Shown: piece after piece, positions 10,532 to 23,035 of the stretch
Layout: each line of letters opens with the position of its first letter
Numbering within the stretch: position 1 is the first letter of the stretch
Assembly: GCA_002104895.1 (NCBI GenBank)
Contig: MCFG01000485.1
Span: 1-44,899 of the forward strand
From: Anaeromyces robustus
Taxonomy: Eukaryota; Neocallimastigomycota; Neocallimastigomycetes; Neocallimastigales; Neocallimastigaceae
DNA length: 44,899 nucleotides
Reading direction: 5' to 3'
Translations under genes and position numbers: made by a program
The notes under the pieces: generated by a model
Database searches by the model: none
Seen by the model: only the letters and a program-made list of their open reading frames with translations
What the model was told of the DNA's origin: nothing

Positions 10532-13516
10532 TCATTCTTTTACCATAAGTTTACTAAGATTACCATTGTTTAATTCGTAAATACCTGGAGAATCAACATG
10601 ATAATTTCTACCTTGATTATTATCCCATTGACCATGACCATCATTTAAAACAAAAGTAAATGAGGTACTTGTTCCAATATTAATTTCAATTTTTTGATAA
10701 CCATTGACATGAGAATTCATTGGAATACCTGGAACAATAGTCCATGGTTCATTTCCATATTGGTAATGAATATAGGCTGGATTCCATCCAGAATAATAAT
10801 AAAGAATGATTGTATTAGTATCAGGGAAAGGATCATCTCCACATCCATTTCTATATTGTCTTACATATCCATTATCATTATATAAAGCGAGATCCTTTAT
10901 ATCAAAACCAGCTTGACCTGATCCTGGAACTTGATGATTATTTCCATCATTAAATATAATATGATTCATAGATTTATCCACTTTAATAGAATATATATTA
11001 ATGGTATCGGTTTCTTTAGTCATAATTTCACCTGGCCATTTTGTACCTTCACGAACTGTTCTACCTTGTTCATAATAATAATAAGCTTTAATATTATTAT
11101 TCCAATGATTTGGTTTTTCGAAATATAAAGTATAATATGGTAAAGGAGTTTGTGTATATTTAATTGTTGTAGTAGTAGTGGTTGTTGTTGTTGTTAAAGT
11201 TGTTATAGTACTAACAGTAGTTATTGTTGAAGTTACTGTTGTAGTTGGTGTTGGGATAGTAGTAGTGGTAGTAGTACTAGTAGTAGTAGTTGGAATAATA
11301 TTAGTAGTAGTGGTAGTAGTTGGGATTGAAGTAGTGGTAGTAGTAGTTGGGATTGTAGTAGTAGTAGTGGTAGTAGTGGTAGTGGTAGTTGGAATAGTAG
11401 TAGTTGTGGTGGTGGTTGTTGTGGTAGTAGTGGTAGTAGTGGTAGTAGTGGTGGTAGTAGTGGTGGTAGTTGGAATTATCCATGGAGTAGTTTTTGGTAA
11501 AATAATAGTAGTAGTTTTTGGTTTTTCAGGACCATATAAAAATTCATATTGACCATAATAATTATCTTCACCATAGATACCACCATCAATAAAAGTATAA
11601 CCTTCTCTTTTAGCAAGTGGAACTTGTTTACCATTATTATTATTAAAAATACCAAAACATTTATTACTCATAGGAGTAGAAGGACCATCATAAGGACCTG
11701 GTAAGTTGGTTTTAAATATATTATTACCTATATTATTCATTTTAATACCTGGCCATTCCGAAATAATACCATAACTTTTATTATTAGCATCTAAACACCA
11801 AGTATAAAGATAAATATTACTACAATCTCTCCATTTATTATTTTCACATTGGAAATAAACCGTAATTTCAGTATCTGGATCAACTTTAGTAAAAGTATAA
11901 TAAGCACTAACATATTCACTGTCACTATTATTATTACTAAGACCTCTTAATAAAATATTAATAGGACCATTATTCATACCTTCACCAATTCTAAGTGTTT
12001 TACCATTTTGAAATTCAATATCTTCTTGACCATTAATAGAATAAGTAGCTTTATTCAAATTTTTAGCAATTAATGTAACATCAAGGTATTTACCTCTAAA
12101 TTTATTTTCACTAACAATAGAATAATTTTCAATACTAATATATGGATCTATGTCATTAGCATTAGTATTATATAAAATGGTAACAGAACGAGGTAAAAGT
12201 TGACCATTAATTTTACCATTGGTAACGGTGAAAAGATTGCCACTAATATGATCTTGATAAGAGCCATCCTTTAATATAGTTTCTTCATTTTCAATAGGAA
12301 TTAAAGAAGAATTAAGATTAATAATAACAGCACCTCGATAACCACGTTCAATCATAATAATTTTTTCATCATGAATATTTCTTAAATTTTCCATTTCCCC
12401 TTCCATAGAATTACGGAAAATATTAACTTCGGTAATTGTTTTACTTTTATATAAAGGATCACCTTCTTCACCAACAAAAGTATCATCTGGAAATTGATCA
12501 TTTTTACCACCTCCACCACGTGGTCTAGTAAAGAATAATGGAGTAGTATCTTTTCTAGAAGCAAGAAGTGCCCAAGCTAAAGTAATTTCTTCATTAGTAA
12601 CAAAAGTGGATTCCGTTGTTTCATTAGAATAATTATCATGAGATTCTACCCATGTAATAAGTCTATCATTAGTGACCGTAATATTATAATCAGCAATTCT
12701 ACCAATACTAAAATCATTTTGAGTTACGGCTTCTCTTAAAGTAAAACCATAACCAGAAGCGGTTACTTTCATAATTTTAGCATAATCCTTTTCACGAGAT
12801 ACATTAGTTTGAAGAGTTTCACCATATTGAAATTCTGCTCCATTTTGTAAAACAACAGTCCAATAATCACTACCAACATCACGATCATCTGGTAATTCAA
12901 TATGTTTAGCAGCATCATATCTAAATCCTGAAGCACCATCAGCTATAGCACGTTTAAGGAAATTTAAAGCTAAATTTTGCATTTCTTTACTTTGAGTATT
13001 AACATCTTTTAAACCAAGTAATTCCATTTGAGTAATTTCATTTCTACAACCTTCATTTAATTTACGATCACAGGGATGTAAATTACGTGGTTGATTAAAT
13101 GGATATTCAATATATTTATCATAAAAGGACATATGATTTAAAACAGCATCTACAATAATTTTTATACCATATTGTTTAGCTTCAGAACATAAAGAAATAA
13201 ATTCATCTTCATTACCCAACATATAATTACCAATATCATAACTAATTGGTTGATATGGCCAATACCAATAATCAGAAGTATAATTACCATCGGTATAACA
13301 ATTAGTAATAGGTGATGTTTGAATAGCGGTATAACCTGCTTTTTGAATATCAGGTAATAATCTTTTAATAGTATTAAAAGACCAAGTAAAAGCATGAAGA
13401 ATTACACCATTATCAATATTACTTGCTTTATATTTAATATCTTCATTATTAGCAAAAGCAAATTTCCCTAAAGTTAATAGAGATAATAAAGCTGTTTTTT
13501 TATTAAAAAATTTCAT
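10532..13516 (-). CDS. Secreted GH13 alpha-amylase with starch-binding modules
   Basis: A 994-residue enzyme predicted to cut internal alpha-1,4 bonds of starch outside the cell. Residues 1-22 form a signal peptide ending AFA. The GH13 core (about 30-450) carries every conserved region: VDAVLNH (122-128), GFRYDAAKH with nucleophile D201, YGETLQ with acid E233, and WVESHDNY with H293/D294. The runs DAAKHIELPDD and STPLFF-RP-GGG type match Bacillus subtilis AmyE (subfamily GH13_28). A beta domain follows (about 455-545). Next comes a CBM26-like module (about 550-660, with WPGIKM), a threonine linker (667-788), a second CBM26 (797-880, WPGEIM, IIFNDG) and a CBM25 (902-985, HYQYGN-PW, WDNNQGRNYH). 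No dockerin is present, so the enzyme is probably free or bound to starch, not to the cellulosome. Single exon; A-rich leader before the ATG. Confidence 0.96.
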   Translation of the reverse strand: MKFFNKKTALLSLLTLGKFAFANNEDIKYKASNIDNGVILHAFTWSFNTIKRLLPDIQKAGYTAIQTSPITNCYTDGNYTSDYWYWPYQPISYDIGNYMLGNEDEFISLCSEAKQYGIKIIVDAVLNHMSFYDKYIEYPFNQPRNLHPCDRKLNEGCRNEITQMELLGLKDVNTQSKEMQNLALNFLKRAIADGASGFRYDAAKHIELPDDRDVGSDYWTVVLQNGAEFQYGETLQTNVSREKDYAKIMKVTASGYGFTLREAVTQNDFSIGRIADYNITVTNDRLITWVESHDNYSNETTESTFVTNEEITLAWALLASRKDTTPLFFTRPRGGGGKNDQFPDDTFVGEEGDPLYKSKTITEVNIFRNSMEGEMENLRNIHDEKIIMIERGYRGAVIINLNSSLIPIENEETILKDGSYQDHISGNLFTVTNGKINGQLLPRSVTILYNTNANDIDPYISIENYSIVSENKFRGKYLDVTLIAKNLNKATYSINGQEDIEFQNGKTLRIGEGMNNGPINILLRGLSNNNSDSEYVSAYYTFTKVDPDTEITVYFQCENNKWRDCSNIYLYTWCLDANNKSYGIISEWPGIKMNNIGNNIFKTNLPGPYDGPSTPMSNKCFGIFNNNNGKQVPLAKREGYTFIDGGIYGEDNYYGQYEFLYGPEKPKTTTIILPKTTPWIIPTTTTTTTTTTTTTTTTTTTTTTTTTIPTTTTTTTTTTTTIPTTTTTTSIPTTTTTTNIIPTTTTSTTTTTTIPTPTTTVTSTITTVSTITTLTTTTTTTTTTIKYTQTPLPYYTLYFEKPNHWNNNIKAYYYYEQGRTVREGTKWPGEIMTKETDTINIYSIKVDKSMNHIIFNDGNNHQVPGSGQAGFDIKDLALYNDNGYVRQYRNGCGDDPFPDTNTIILYYYSGWNPAYIHYQYGNEPWTIVPGIPMNSHVNGYQKIEINIGTSTSFTFVLNDGHGQWDNNQGRNYHVDSPGIYELNNGNLSKLMVKE
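11153..11518 (-). repeat. Poly-threonine linker encoded by an ACN-rich microsatellite
   Basis: About 120 codons, mostly ACA/ACT/ACC, joining the first CBM26-like module to the C-terminal CBM26-CBM25 pair (residues 667-788). Short IP interruptions recur (IPTTTTTT-type units). Such linkers are usually O-glycosylated spacers in fungal secreted enzymes. The tract should vary in length between strains. Open frames on the opposite strand (poly-Val) and shifted frames (poly-Tyr/His) here are shadows. Confidence 0.9.
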
Positions 13517-14637
13517 TTTTTTGGAATTTTTTCTTTTTTTCCTTTTATTTAATAAAAAATATTAATTATTATTATTATTATTTTATTATTTTTATTTTAT
13601 TATTATTTTATTATTTTATTATTGTTGTTGTTGTGGTTGTTGTGGTTTTAAACTTTATTGTATATATTACACACTATTAAAATTTTGATTAACATATATA
13701 TATTTTAAAAACGAATATTATCAATATAAAAAAAATTTTTTGTCAAAAAAAATTAAATTTTTATATATGTATATATAAAAAAAAAAAAAAAGAATTAATA
13801 ATTATATATATTTTATATATATTATATATATAGTTATAATAGTTTTTTATTTTTTCTTTTTGTTAATAATTTTAGATATAATTAATTTCTAGAATTAATT
13901 ATAATATATTTAATACAATTATATTAATATTAATGTTTTTTGATATATATATATATATATTTTTTACTAAAAAAATTTCTTTCCAAGAAATTTTTAATTA
14001 ATAAAATACAAAGCAAAGACTTTTTTTTTAAAAAGATCTTAGAAAAAAAAAAGAAAAGAAAAAAATAAAAAGGAATTTATTTTGATATTTATAATAAAAA
14101 TAATTTTTTATATTTACATATAAACATATTTAGAAATTAATTATATTAAAAAATATAAAAAAATATATATAATATTTAAATAATATTTTAATATAATATA
14201 AAAAAAATTTATTAAATAAATAAATTTAATTTTTTTATTTATTTATTTATTTATAATTATATTTATATTTATTTATTTATAATTACATTATATAATATAT
14301 TATAATTTAATTGTTTTATTTATTCTATTTATTATATTAATATATATTGAAATATATTGAAATATATTGAAAAAATAAAATAAATTTTTAAATTTTAATA
14401 TTTAAAATTTTGATTTTTTTTAATATTGTTTGAAATAAATTTTTTAATAATATTTAATATAAAAAAAAGAAAGAAAACACAATATTAAAAATTTTTTTTG
14501 AACAATAAATATTAATAATTAAATAAAAAATATTAAATAAAACATCTATTATTAAATCAACCCAGCATCTTAAAAATTTATTATTAAAATAAAATAAAAA
14601 AAATAAAAAGGTAAAATGATTTAGAATAAATAACAAT

Positions 14638-14689
14638 AATTGTTATAATAATTGTTATAATAATTGTTATAATAATTGTAATAATAATT
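14638..14689. repeat. 12-bp tandem repeat ATTGTTATAATA
   Basis: Four consecutive units of ATTGTTATAATA, the last slightly altered, in the spacer between the amylase and ankyrin genes. Confidence 0.85.
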
Positions 14690-15702
14690 TAGAATATTTA
14701 TAAATGTAAAAATAACCATTAAGTTATAAAAAAAAAAAACTATTAATTATAAAATGTTTTTCTATATATGATTCTTTTTTTTTTTTTTTTTGAATTATAA
14801 AATATATGACATATTTCTTTTTTCTTTAATAAAAAAAATTAATTTTTCATTTAACAACTTCAATTCTTCTAAGTCTATCATGTAAAAAGCAATTGAAAAA
14901 AAAACTATAGAATATGTTTTTTATCAATAATAAAACTCATTAATAATAAAAATTAGTTTTATTAAAATTCTATAAAATACTTTAATAAAATTAAAAAAAG
15001 AAAAAAGAAAAATATATTTACTTTATTTTATTATAAATAATTAATTAAATGTTAAAAGTTTATCTATAAAGTTAAAATGAAATAATAAATTTATAATTCA
15101 TTAAACAATATTTTTATATTTTTAACAATGAATAGGTGGTAAGTATTAATATAGAAAATATAGAATAGAAAACAAAAGAAAACAACAATAACAAATAATA
15201 ATTAATAATTAATAATAATTAATAATAATTGATTGTTTAATAATGAATTAATAAAAATAAATAATAATAAAACACTGAATAAAATAACAAATAAAAGAAA
15301 ACATTTTTATAATAATAATAATAATAGATAATAATAATTTATAATAATAATAGTTAATAATAATAGTTAATAATAGTTAATAATAATAATAATAAATAAT
15401 AGTTAATAATTAATAATCTATAATAATAATAAAATTTGTCTTTGATTATTAACTCAAAATCTTAAGATTTTTTTTCTGGTTGTACAAATTTTAATTTAAA
15501 AAATTTTTTTCTTTTATTAATTAATTAATTTAAACATGGGAAGGGAAAAAAATTAAAAAAAATTAAAAAAAATTAAAAAAATTAAAAAATTTAAAAAAAA
15601 AAGGAATTTTGATGCATAAACGTGTATTTTTTTATTTAAAACATTTTTATTATTATTTATTATTCTTATTAACTATTATTTATTTTATTTTCTATTATTT
15701 TC

Positions 15703-15736
<34 letters not shown>

Positions 15737-16019
15737 TTCTATTAAAAGTACCATAAAAAAAAAAGAATTAAAAATTGGCTGTTTTTTTATTTATTTATTT
15801 ATTTATTTATTTTTATTTTTATGAATTCCATTTTGTTTCATTTTTTCTTATTAAACACTTCCTTTTTTATGGAAATTAAAAAAAAACATTAAATAAATAA
15901 TAATAATAATAATTATAATAAACATTGTTATATATTAATTATTATAATTATTTATTTTCGTCCATAATTCTCCATTATTATTATTAAATGTTTCTTTTTT
16001 TAATTTAATTTAATTTCTG

Positions 16020-16165
<146 letters not shown>

Positions 16166-18344
16166 TTATTAACTATTATTATTAACTATATAAGTAGTGT
16201 AATAAAAATAATTGAAACATAACTTGCTATCTACCATATTGATTTTTCAATAATTAAATAAAAAAAAAAAGATAATTAAATATATATTAACACTCTATGT
16301 TTTAAATAAAATATAAAAATTGAATCATTACATAAATATATAATAATAATAATATTATTATTATCACACAAGAAACACATCCATTAAATATAATATTATA
16401 CATATTATATATTTAAATAGTTTTTTTTTATTTTATTTTTATATTCTTATATTTATTATTCACTTTTCTAAATTCTTTTTGTTTAAATATTTGTTTAGTT
16501 TTTTAAAACTATTTATAAAATCCTTTTGTTTGAAAAGAACTTGCTTGAAACAAAAAGTTATATCAAATAAAATGTAATAAAATAAAATAAAATAAAATAA
16601 AATACTATTAGTAATAAAAATATAAAATAACGGAAAAAAAGTTTTATAATTAAAGGAAAAATAAAAAAAAAATTTTCATAAACTTCCATTTCCATTATTA
16701 AAAATATATTTGAATTAATAAATATATTTGAATTAATTTATTCATTTAATATATTACATTACACTTTAATACATTATTTAAATATATATTGAATAATATT
16801 ATTATTAATTATTATTTAAAAGAGAAAAAAAAAACTATTCTGAACATAATAAAATATTTAAAAAATAATAATAAAAAGAAAAAAATGAAATATTTAAATA
16901 TTTAAATGTATTTTTTTTTATAGATTTTTTTGTTACACAAACTTTAATATTATTTTTTAAAAAAAAAAAAAAAAAGTCGCATAATTTTTAATTTTAAAAT
17001 TTTTTTAATTTTATATATAATAATATATTTTAAATATATTTAATAATATATTACAATATATTAATTTTTATTTTATTTAAAATTAAAATTTGCTTGAAAC
17101 AAAAAATAAAAAATTTAAAAATTAAAAAAATATATATAATAATAATATATATAATATAATATATAAATTTTTTTTATTTTTTTTTCATATGTTAAAATTT
17201 TATTTTTTTATTTTCTATTTTTTTATTTTTATTTTTTATTTTCTTATAAAGAACAATTTAATTTCTGTATTTCTGTATAATTAAAGAAAAAAAAGCTATT
17301 TTTTTAATTATTAATATAAAAGTCAATATTAAAATAATTTAATCTCCAAATAAAATGAAATAATGAAATAATGAAAAGTATAATAAAATTAACATTTTTA
17401 TTGTAGTAATTGTAATAATAAATAATAATAAATAATAATAATAAATGAAATATTAATACTAATATATTTTATATTTATATTATCTTTTTTTTTTCTTTTT
17501 TTTTTCGTTATAGCATCTATATTAATTATTTGAAGATTAACATTAAAAAAATTTTATCTTATTATTAATTAATAACTAAATAAATATAAATAATGATATA
17601 CAAAATTAATAATAATATAACTAATAATATTTAATTAAGCATTATACATATATAGTTAATAAAAAATATATATATATATATTATTATTATTTACCTTCTA
17701 CATATATCTTAACCTTGAAAAAAAACTAAAAACAAACTATCCATCATTATCATAACAAAATTCATAAAAGACATTAACATGTTAAATAAAAAAAAATAAT
17801 AAACTACATTAACATAAAAAAATAAATGCTATATTATATTATATTTTATCTTAATTTATTATATTTTATTTTTACCTTATATGAACTTATTCTACTTTAC
17901 TTTTTTATTTTTTTGTCTATTTTTACATAATTTTTTTTTCTTAAATACTTTTTTTATTTAATTTTTTAAATTGATTTTATTAAAAATAATAATAGTTTCT
18001 TTTTTATTTTTAACAAAATATTATTATTTTAAAACTTTCTTCATTTTTTTTATTTTATTTTTAAAATATGTAATAAATATATTTGATTTTAATCCTATAA
18101 TTAATTAATTAATAAATAACATTTATCTACTTTTCTATTTTAATATTAAGTAGTTATTTTCATTAATAATATTTATATATAAAATTATTATTTATATATA
18201 TAAATATATATTATAAATTATATTTAAAACAATTATTTGCTTATATAATACAACTAATAAATGCTTAAAAAAATACTTTTAAAATTGAATATTTATTTAT
18301 ATAATAATCAATTATTAAATGAATATCAAAAAAAAAAAAATTTT

Positions 18345-18390
18345 CAAACTAACCCTTTAAAATAAAATTTTATTTAAAGGGTTAAGTTTG
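18345..18390. repeat. Strong inverted repeat (hairpin)
   Basis: The left arm (18345-18367) and right arm (18368-18390) are reverse complements over 22 of 23 positions, with one single-base bulge on each side and no spacer. The arms contain CAAACT-AACCCTTTAAA, more G+C than the surroundings, so the match does not come from simple A/T sequence. It lies about 440 bp past the ankyrin gene stop. It could be the terminus of a small transposon remnant, a cruciform, or an RNA hairpin if transcribed. Confidence 0.85.
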
Positions 18391-18780
18391 TTCGTAAGAA
18401 TTTATTTTACATATTTTTATATAATTTCAAATATTTAATTAAAAAATTCATTTATAAAATGAATTATATCATATAAATTCCTTTTATAGTGTTTTTTAAA
18501 GTAAAGCTCTTTTTCTAATATAAATTTCATTTTATAAGGTTTTGCTTTTTTTTTCTTTTGTCGGTTTAATTTAATTTTATTTTATTTTATTTCATTTTTA
18601 TTTTATTTTATTTTATTGGGTATAATACATTATAAATATATATACAAATATATAATTTTTTTTTTCTTAAATTTAAATATACTTTATATATAGTTAAATT
18701 AAAAATATATAATACATTGATTATTATTATTATTTTAGAAAAAAAAGTTTTTAAAACTCATTTAGTTTTTTTTTTAAATT

Positions 18781-18781
<1 letters not shown>

Positions 18782-18832
<51 letters not shown>
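18782..18832. repeat. 51-base T run abutting the ankyrin gene stop codon
   Basis: An uninterrupted run of 51 T on the plus strand, the longest homopolymer in the window. On the coding strand the ankyrin stop codon TAA (18833-18831) runs directly into this tract as poly(A), so the gene has no ordinary-looking sequence between its stop and the A run. Confidence 0.95.
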
Positions 18833-18834
<2 letters not shown>

Positions 18835-21800
18835 TTTTTGTTATTATTATTATTTTTTTTATTTGTTTTAATGGTGTTAAAATCTGCACTATTTTCCATT
18901 AAATATTTTACAATATGAAAATGATGATGATGATAGGCGATCATTATAGGTGTATTATGATATTTATCATAAACATTAATTTTGGCTCCATGTTTCACTA
19001 AATATTTAATAATATCTAAATTACCTTGTTCACAGGCATACATTAAAGGAGTATTTTTTAAATGATTAAAATGATTGACATTGGCTCCATGTTCAATTAA
19101 ATATTTTACTTTAAGGAAATGTCCTTCTTCACACGCATTCATTAATATGGAAGTATTAAATTTAGTATTTAAGGCATTAACATTAATACCATGATCTATA
19201 AGATAGGTAAATATTTTATATTGATTTTGATTATTTGAAGATAAAGAAGTAAGATTTAATTGTTGTATATTGGCACCATGTTCAATAAGATATTGAATCA
19301 TATTAAAATCATTATTTTTATAGGCAAAAGTTAATGCTGATTGTCTTAAATTATTCATTAAATTAGGATTAGCACCATTTTCTATTAAATATTGAACAAT
19401 TTTTAATTGTTTATATTTACAAGCTATCATTAATACTGAATAACCATTTTTATTACATAGGTTAATATTAGCTCCTCCATGTTCTACTAAAAATTTTACC
19501 ATAGTTAAATTTCCTTTTTCACAAGCAAAGGATAAAGCTGATCTTCCTAAACGATCATAAGTATCAATAATCTCTTTAGATTTAGGATTATTTTCTATTA
19601 TATATTTCATAAGATTAAATTGTCCCTTTAGACAGGCTTTAAGAATAATATCATTATTTAAAGTAAATTGATTTTGACTTTGATCAGGATTATTGCTATT
19701 TAAAGATTGATTATTATTATTATTTTTATTTTTTTGTTGATGAAGATCATGTTTTATTTTAATATTATTATCTTTAGTAATATTATTCATTAAAACAATA
19801 ATTCCATATTTTTCAGATAGAGTTATATCTAATGCATTTTCTATAATACAACAACAAAGAAATGTATTAAGTGATGAATATGGAATAATGAAAACTTGAT
19901 ATCCATCATCAATAATTTCTTTTTCTTCACTATTATTATTGTTATCAATATTGTTATAATTATTGTTATCGATATCAATTAAATATTTTACAATATCATA
20001 ATAAGAATTTTTATAAGCATAAACGATAGCAGAATTTTTTTCAAAATCAAGACAATTTATATTAGCACCATTTTCAATTAAATATTTTACAATTTCAAAA
20101 TTTCCCATTTCACATGAAAGCATAAGAGCTGTTTGACCTTTATGATTAATACTATTAATACTATTATTAATACTACTATTATTATTAATAGTATTATTAT
20201 TATTATTAATATTAATATTATTTTGTTCTTCTTTTTGTTGTTCTTCTTTTTGTTGTTCTTCTTTTTGTTGTTCTTTTTGTTGTTCTTCTTTTTGTTGTTC
20301 TTCTTTTTGTTGTTCTTCTTTTTGTTGTTCTTCTTTTTGTTGTTCTTCTTTTTGTTGTTCTTCTTTTTGTTGTTCTTCTTTTTGTTGTTTTTCTTTTATC
20401 ATTAATTTTATTAAAAATTGAACTAAATTTAATTGATTATTTTTACATGCATAATGTAAAGCTGTAAATCCATTATCCTCATCTCTTTTATTTATATCTA
20501 ATCCATTTTTTATTAAATATTTTGCTAATTCTAAATCATTTTCATTTTTTGATGAAAATAAAGCTTGATAGGGTAAAGGACTTAAAGTTTGAATATCTAT
20601 GGTTTTAGAATCAATTAAAAATTTTATAATTTCTAAATTTTTATTATTAAAGGCTATTTTTAAAGCTTCAGTACCATTTAAAATTCCAATATTAAATCCT
20701 TGAACTAAAAGTTTAACTAATTTAAGATTATTACTTTTACATGCATATATTAAGGCAGTTGCATTTTCACTATTAATAATATCCGTCATCGCTCCTTGTT
20801 GAATTAAATATTCAGCAATATTATAATTATTATAAATACATGATACGATTAATGCGGTATTATTATCATCATCAACCACATTAATATGTGCCCCTTTATC
20901 AATTAAATATTTTACAATTTCAATATTATTAAATTCACAGGCATACATTAAAATCGTTTGACCTGAAAAATTGGCTGAATTAACATTGGCTCCATTTTCA
21001 ATTAAATATTTTATAATTTCAAAATCATCTTCATTATATTCACAGGCATACATTAAGGCTGTATTATTATCATTATCAACGGCATTGACATGAGCTCCAT
21101 GTTTCACTAAATATTTAATAAATTCAAGATTATAAAATCGACAAGCTAACATTAAAAGGGTTTGTCCGGAATGTCCTGTAAAATTTGGATCTTCACCACG
21201 ATCAATTAAATATCTTATAATTTTAAAAACTTCTATACATTTATTTTTATCCATATAATAATTTTCACTTTGTTCAAAAGATTTAATTAAAATATGTAAT
21301 GCTGTTTTATCATAGATATTTGTAATAGTAATATCGGCTCGATGATCAATTAAAAATTTTACTATTTCAGAATTTGCCTTTTCACATGCATACATTAATT
21401 CTGTATTATCTTTATTATCAAAAGCATTAATAAATGCTCCATGATTTACAAGATATTTAACAATTTCAAGATGATTATATTTACAAGCAAACATTAAAAC
21501 TGTTTGTCCATAATGATTAACAGCATTAACATTAGCTCCATTCTCAACAAGATATTTAGTAATTTCAAATACATCTTTATTTTTAGCTTCATCGACTTTA
21601 ATAAAATTTTTCTTAGTTTCAAAAGTATCTAATAAAATATGAAGTGGTGTATCATTATTTAAATCAGAAATATTAACATCAGCACCATGATCTATTAAAA
21701 ATTTAGAAATTCTAACATTCGCATTTTCACAGGCTAACATTAATATTGTTCTACCATAATAACCTGTAACATTAATATTGGCACCATGTTCTACTAAATA

Positions 21801-22963
21801 TTGAACCATAGTAAGATTATCATCAATACAAGCTTTTATTAATTCATCAACAATATAATTTGTATGATTTTTAACAATTAAATTATGTTTCATTAAATAT
21901 TCCATGGTTTCTGGATGATTCGTTTTAATGGCATAAGACATGGTAGAATTTTGATAGATATCATAAGTATTAAGATTAGCTTCATGTTCAATTAAATATT
22001 TTGTAATTTTAAAATTTCCTTTAATTAAAGATTTAATTAATGCTGTTCTACGTTTAATATCATAAATATTAACATTTGCTCCTTGACTAATTAAATATTT
22101 AACAATTTCATATTGATTATTTTCACTAGCTATCATTAATGCCGTCACACCATCTTTAGATCGTGCATTAATATCAATGCTCATTTTAGATTTACAAGAT
22201 TTATTGTAATGAGATGGATATTGTTGAATTAAATATTTTACAATTTTAAGACTATTATTTTTTTTACAGGCAAACATTAATGCTTGATAACCATAATCAT
22301 TTTTACAATAAGGATTTGCACCATGTTCCATTAAATATTTAACCATATCATAATTATTATTTTCACAAGCACGCATTAATCCTGTATGACCTGAATTATC
22401 TATTAGATTAATATCTACTCTACCATCATCAATTAAATATTTTACTATTTTAAAATTATTAGATTTACAAGCTTTAATTAATTCAGTTTCTCCGAATTTT
22501 CCCTTTATATTAACAATAGAATGATGATTTAATAATAATTGAACGATTTGATCATTACTATTATCACATGCATAGGATAATGCCGTACAATTATATTTAC
22601 TAATAATATTTATATCAATATCAGGATAATGATATTGAATTAAATAATGAACAATATCATAATTATTATTTTCACAAGCATACATTAATGCGGTTCTTCC
22701 CTTTTCATCCACAGCATTAATATTTGCTTTATGTTTCATTAAAGTTTTTACCATGTCAAGATTATTTTGTTCACATGCCATCATTAATAAAGTTTTTTGA
22801 AATTTATCATGTTTTAATTCAATATCACCTCCAGCTTGAATTAAATAATCAAATATTTCATTTTGATTATTCATACAGGCTTTCATTAAAGCAGTTATTC
22901 CATACTTATTATATTTATTAATATTAGCATTATTTTCAACTAAATATTTAACAATTTCATAAC

Positions 22964-23035
<72 letters not shown>

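Noticed and set aside
11178-11552. Plus-strand poly-Val frame opposite the amylase linker
   Set aside because: Shadow of the threonine-rich linker codons on the other strand.
15609-15824. Plus-strand frame of 71 codons rich in Phe, Tyr and Leu
   Set aside because: Composition follows the T-rich spacer; no motif, and the centre is an ATT array.
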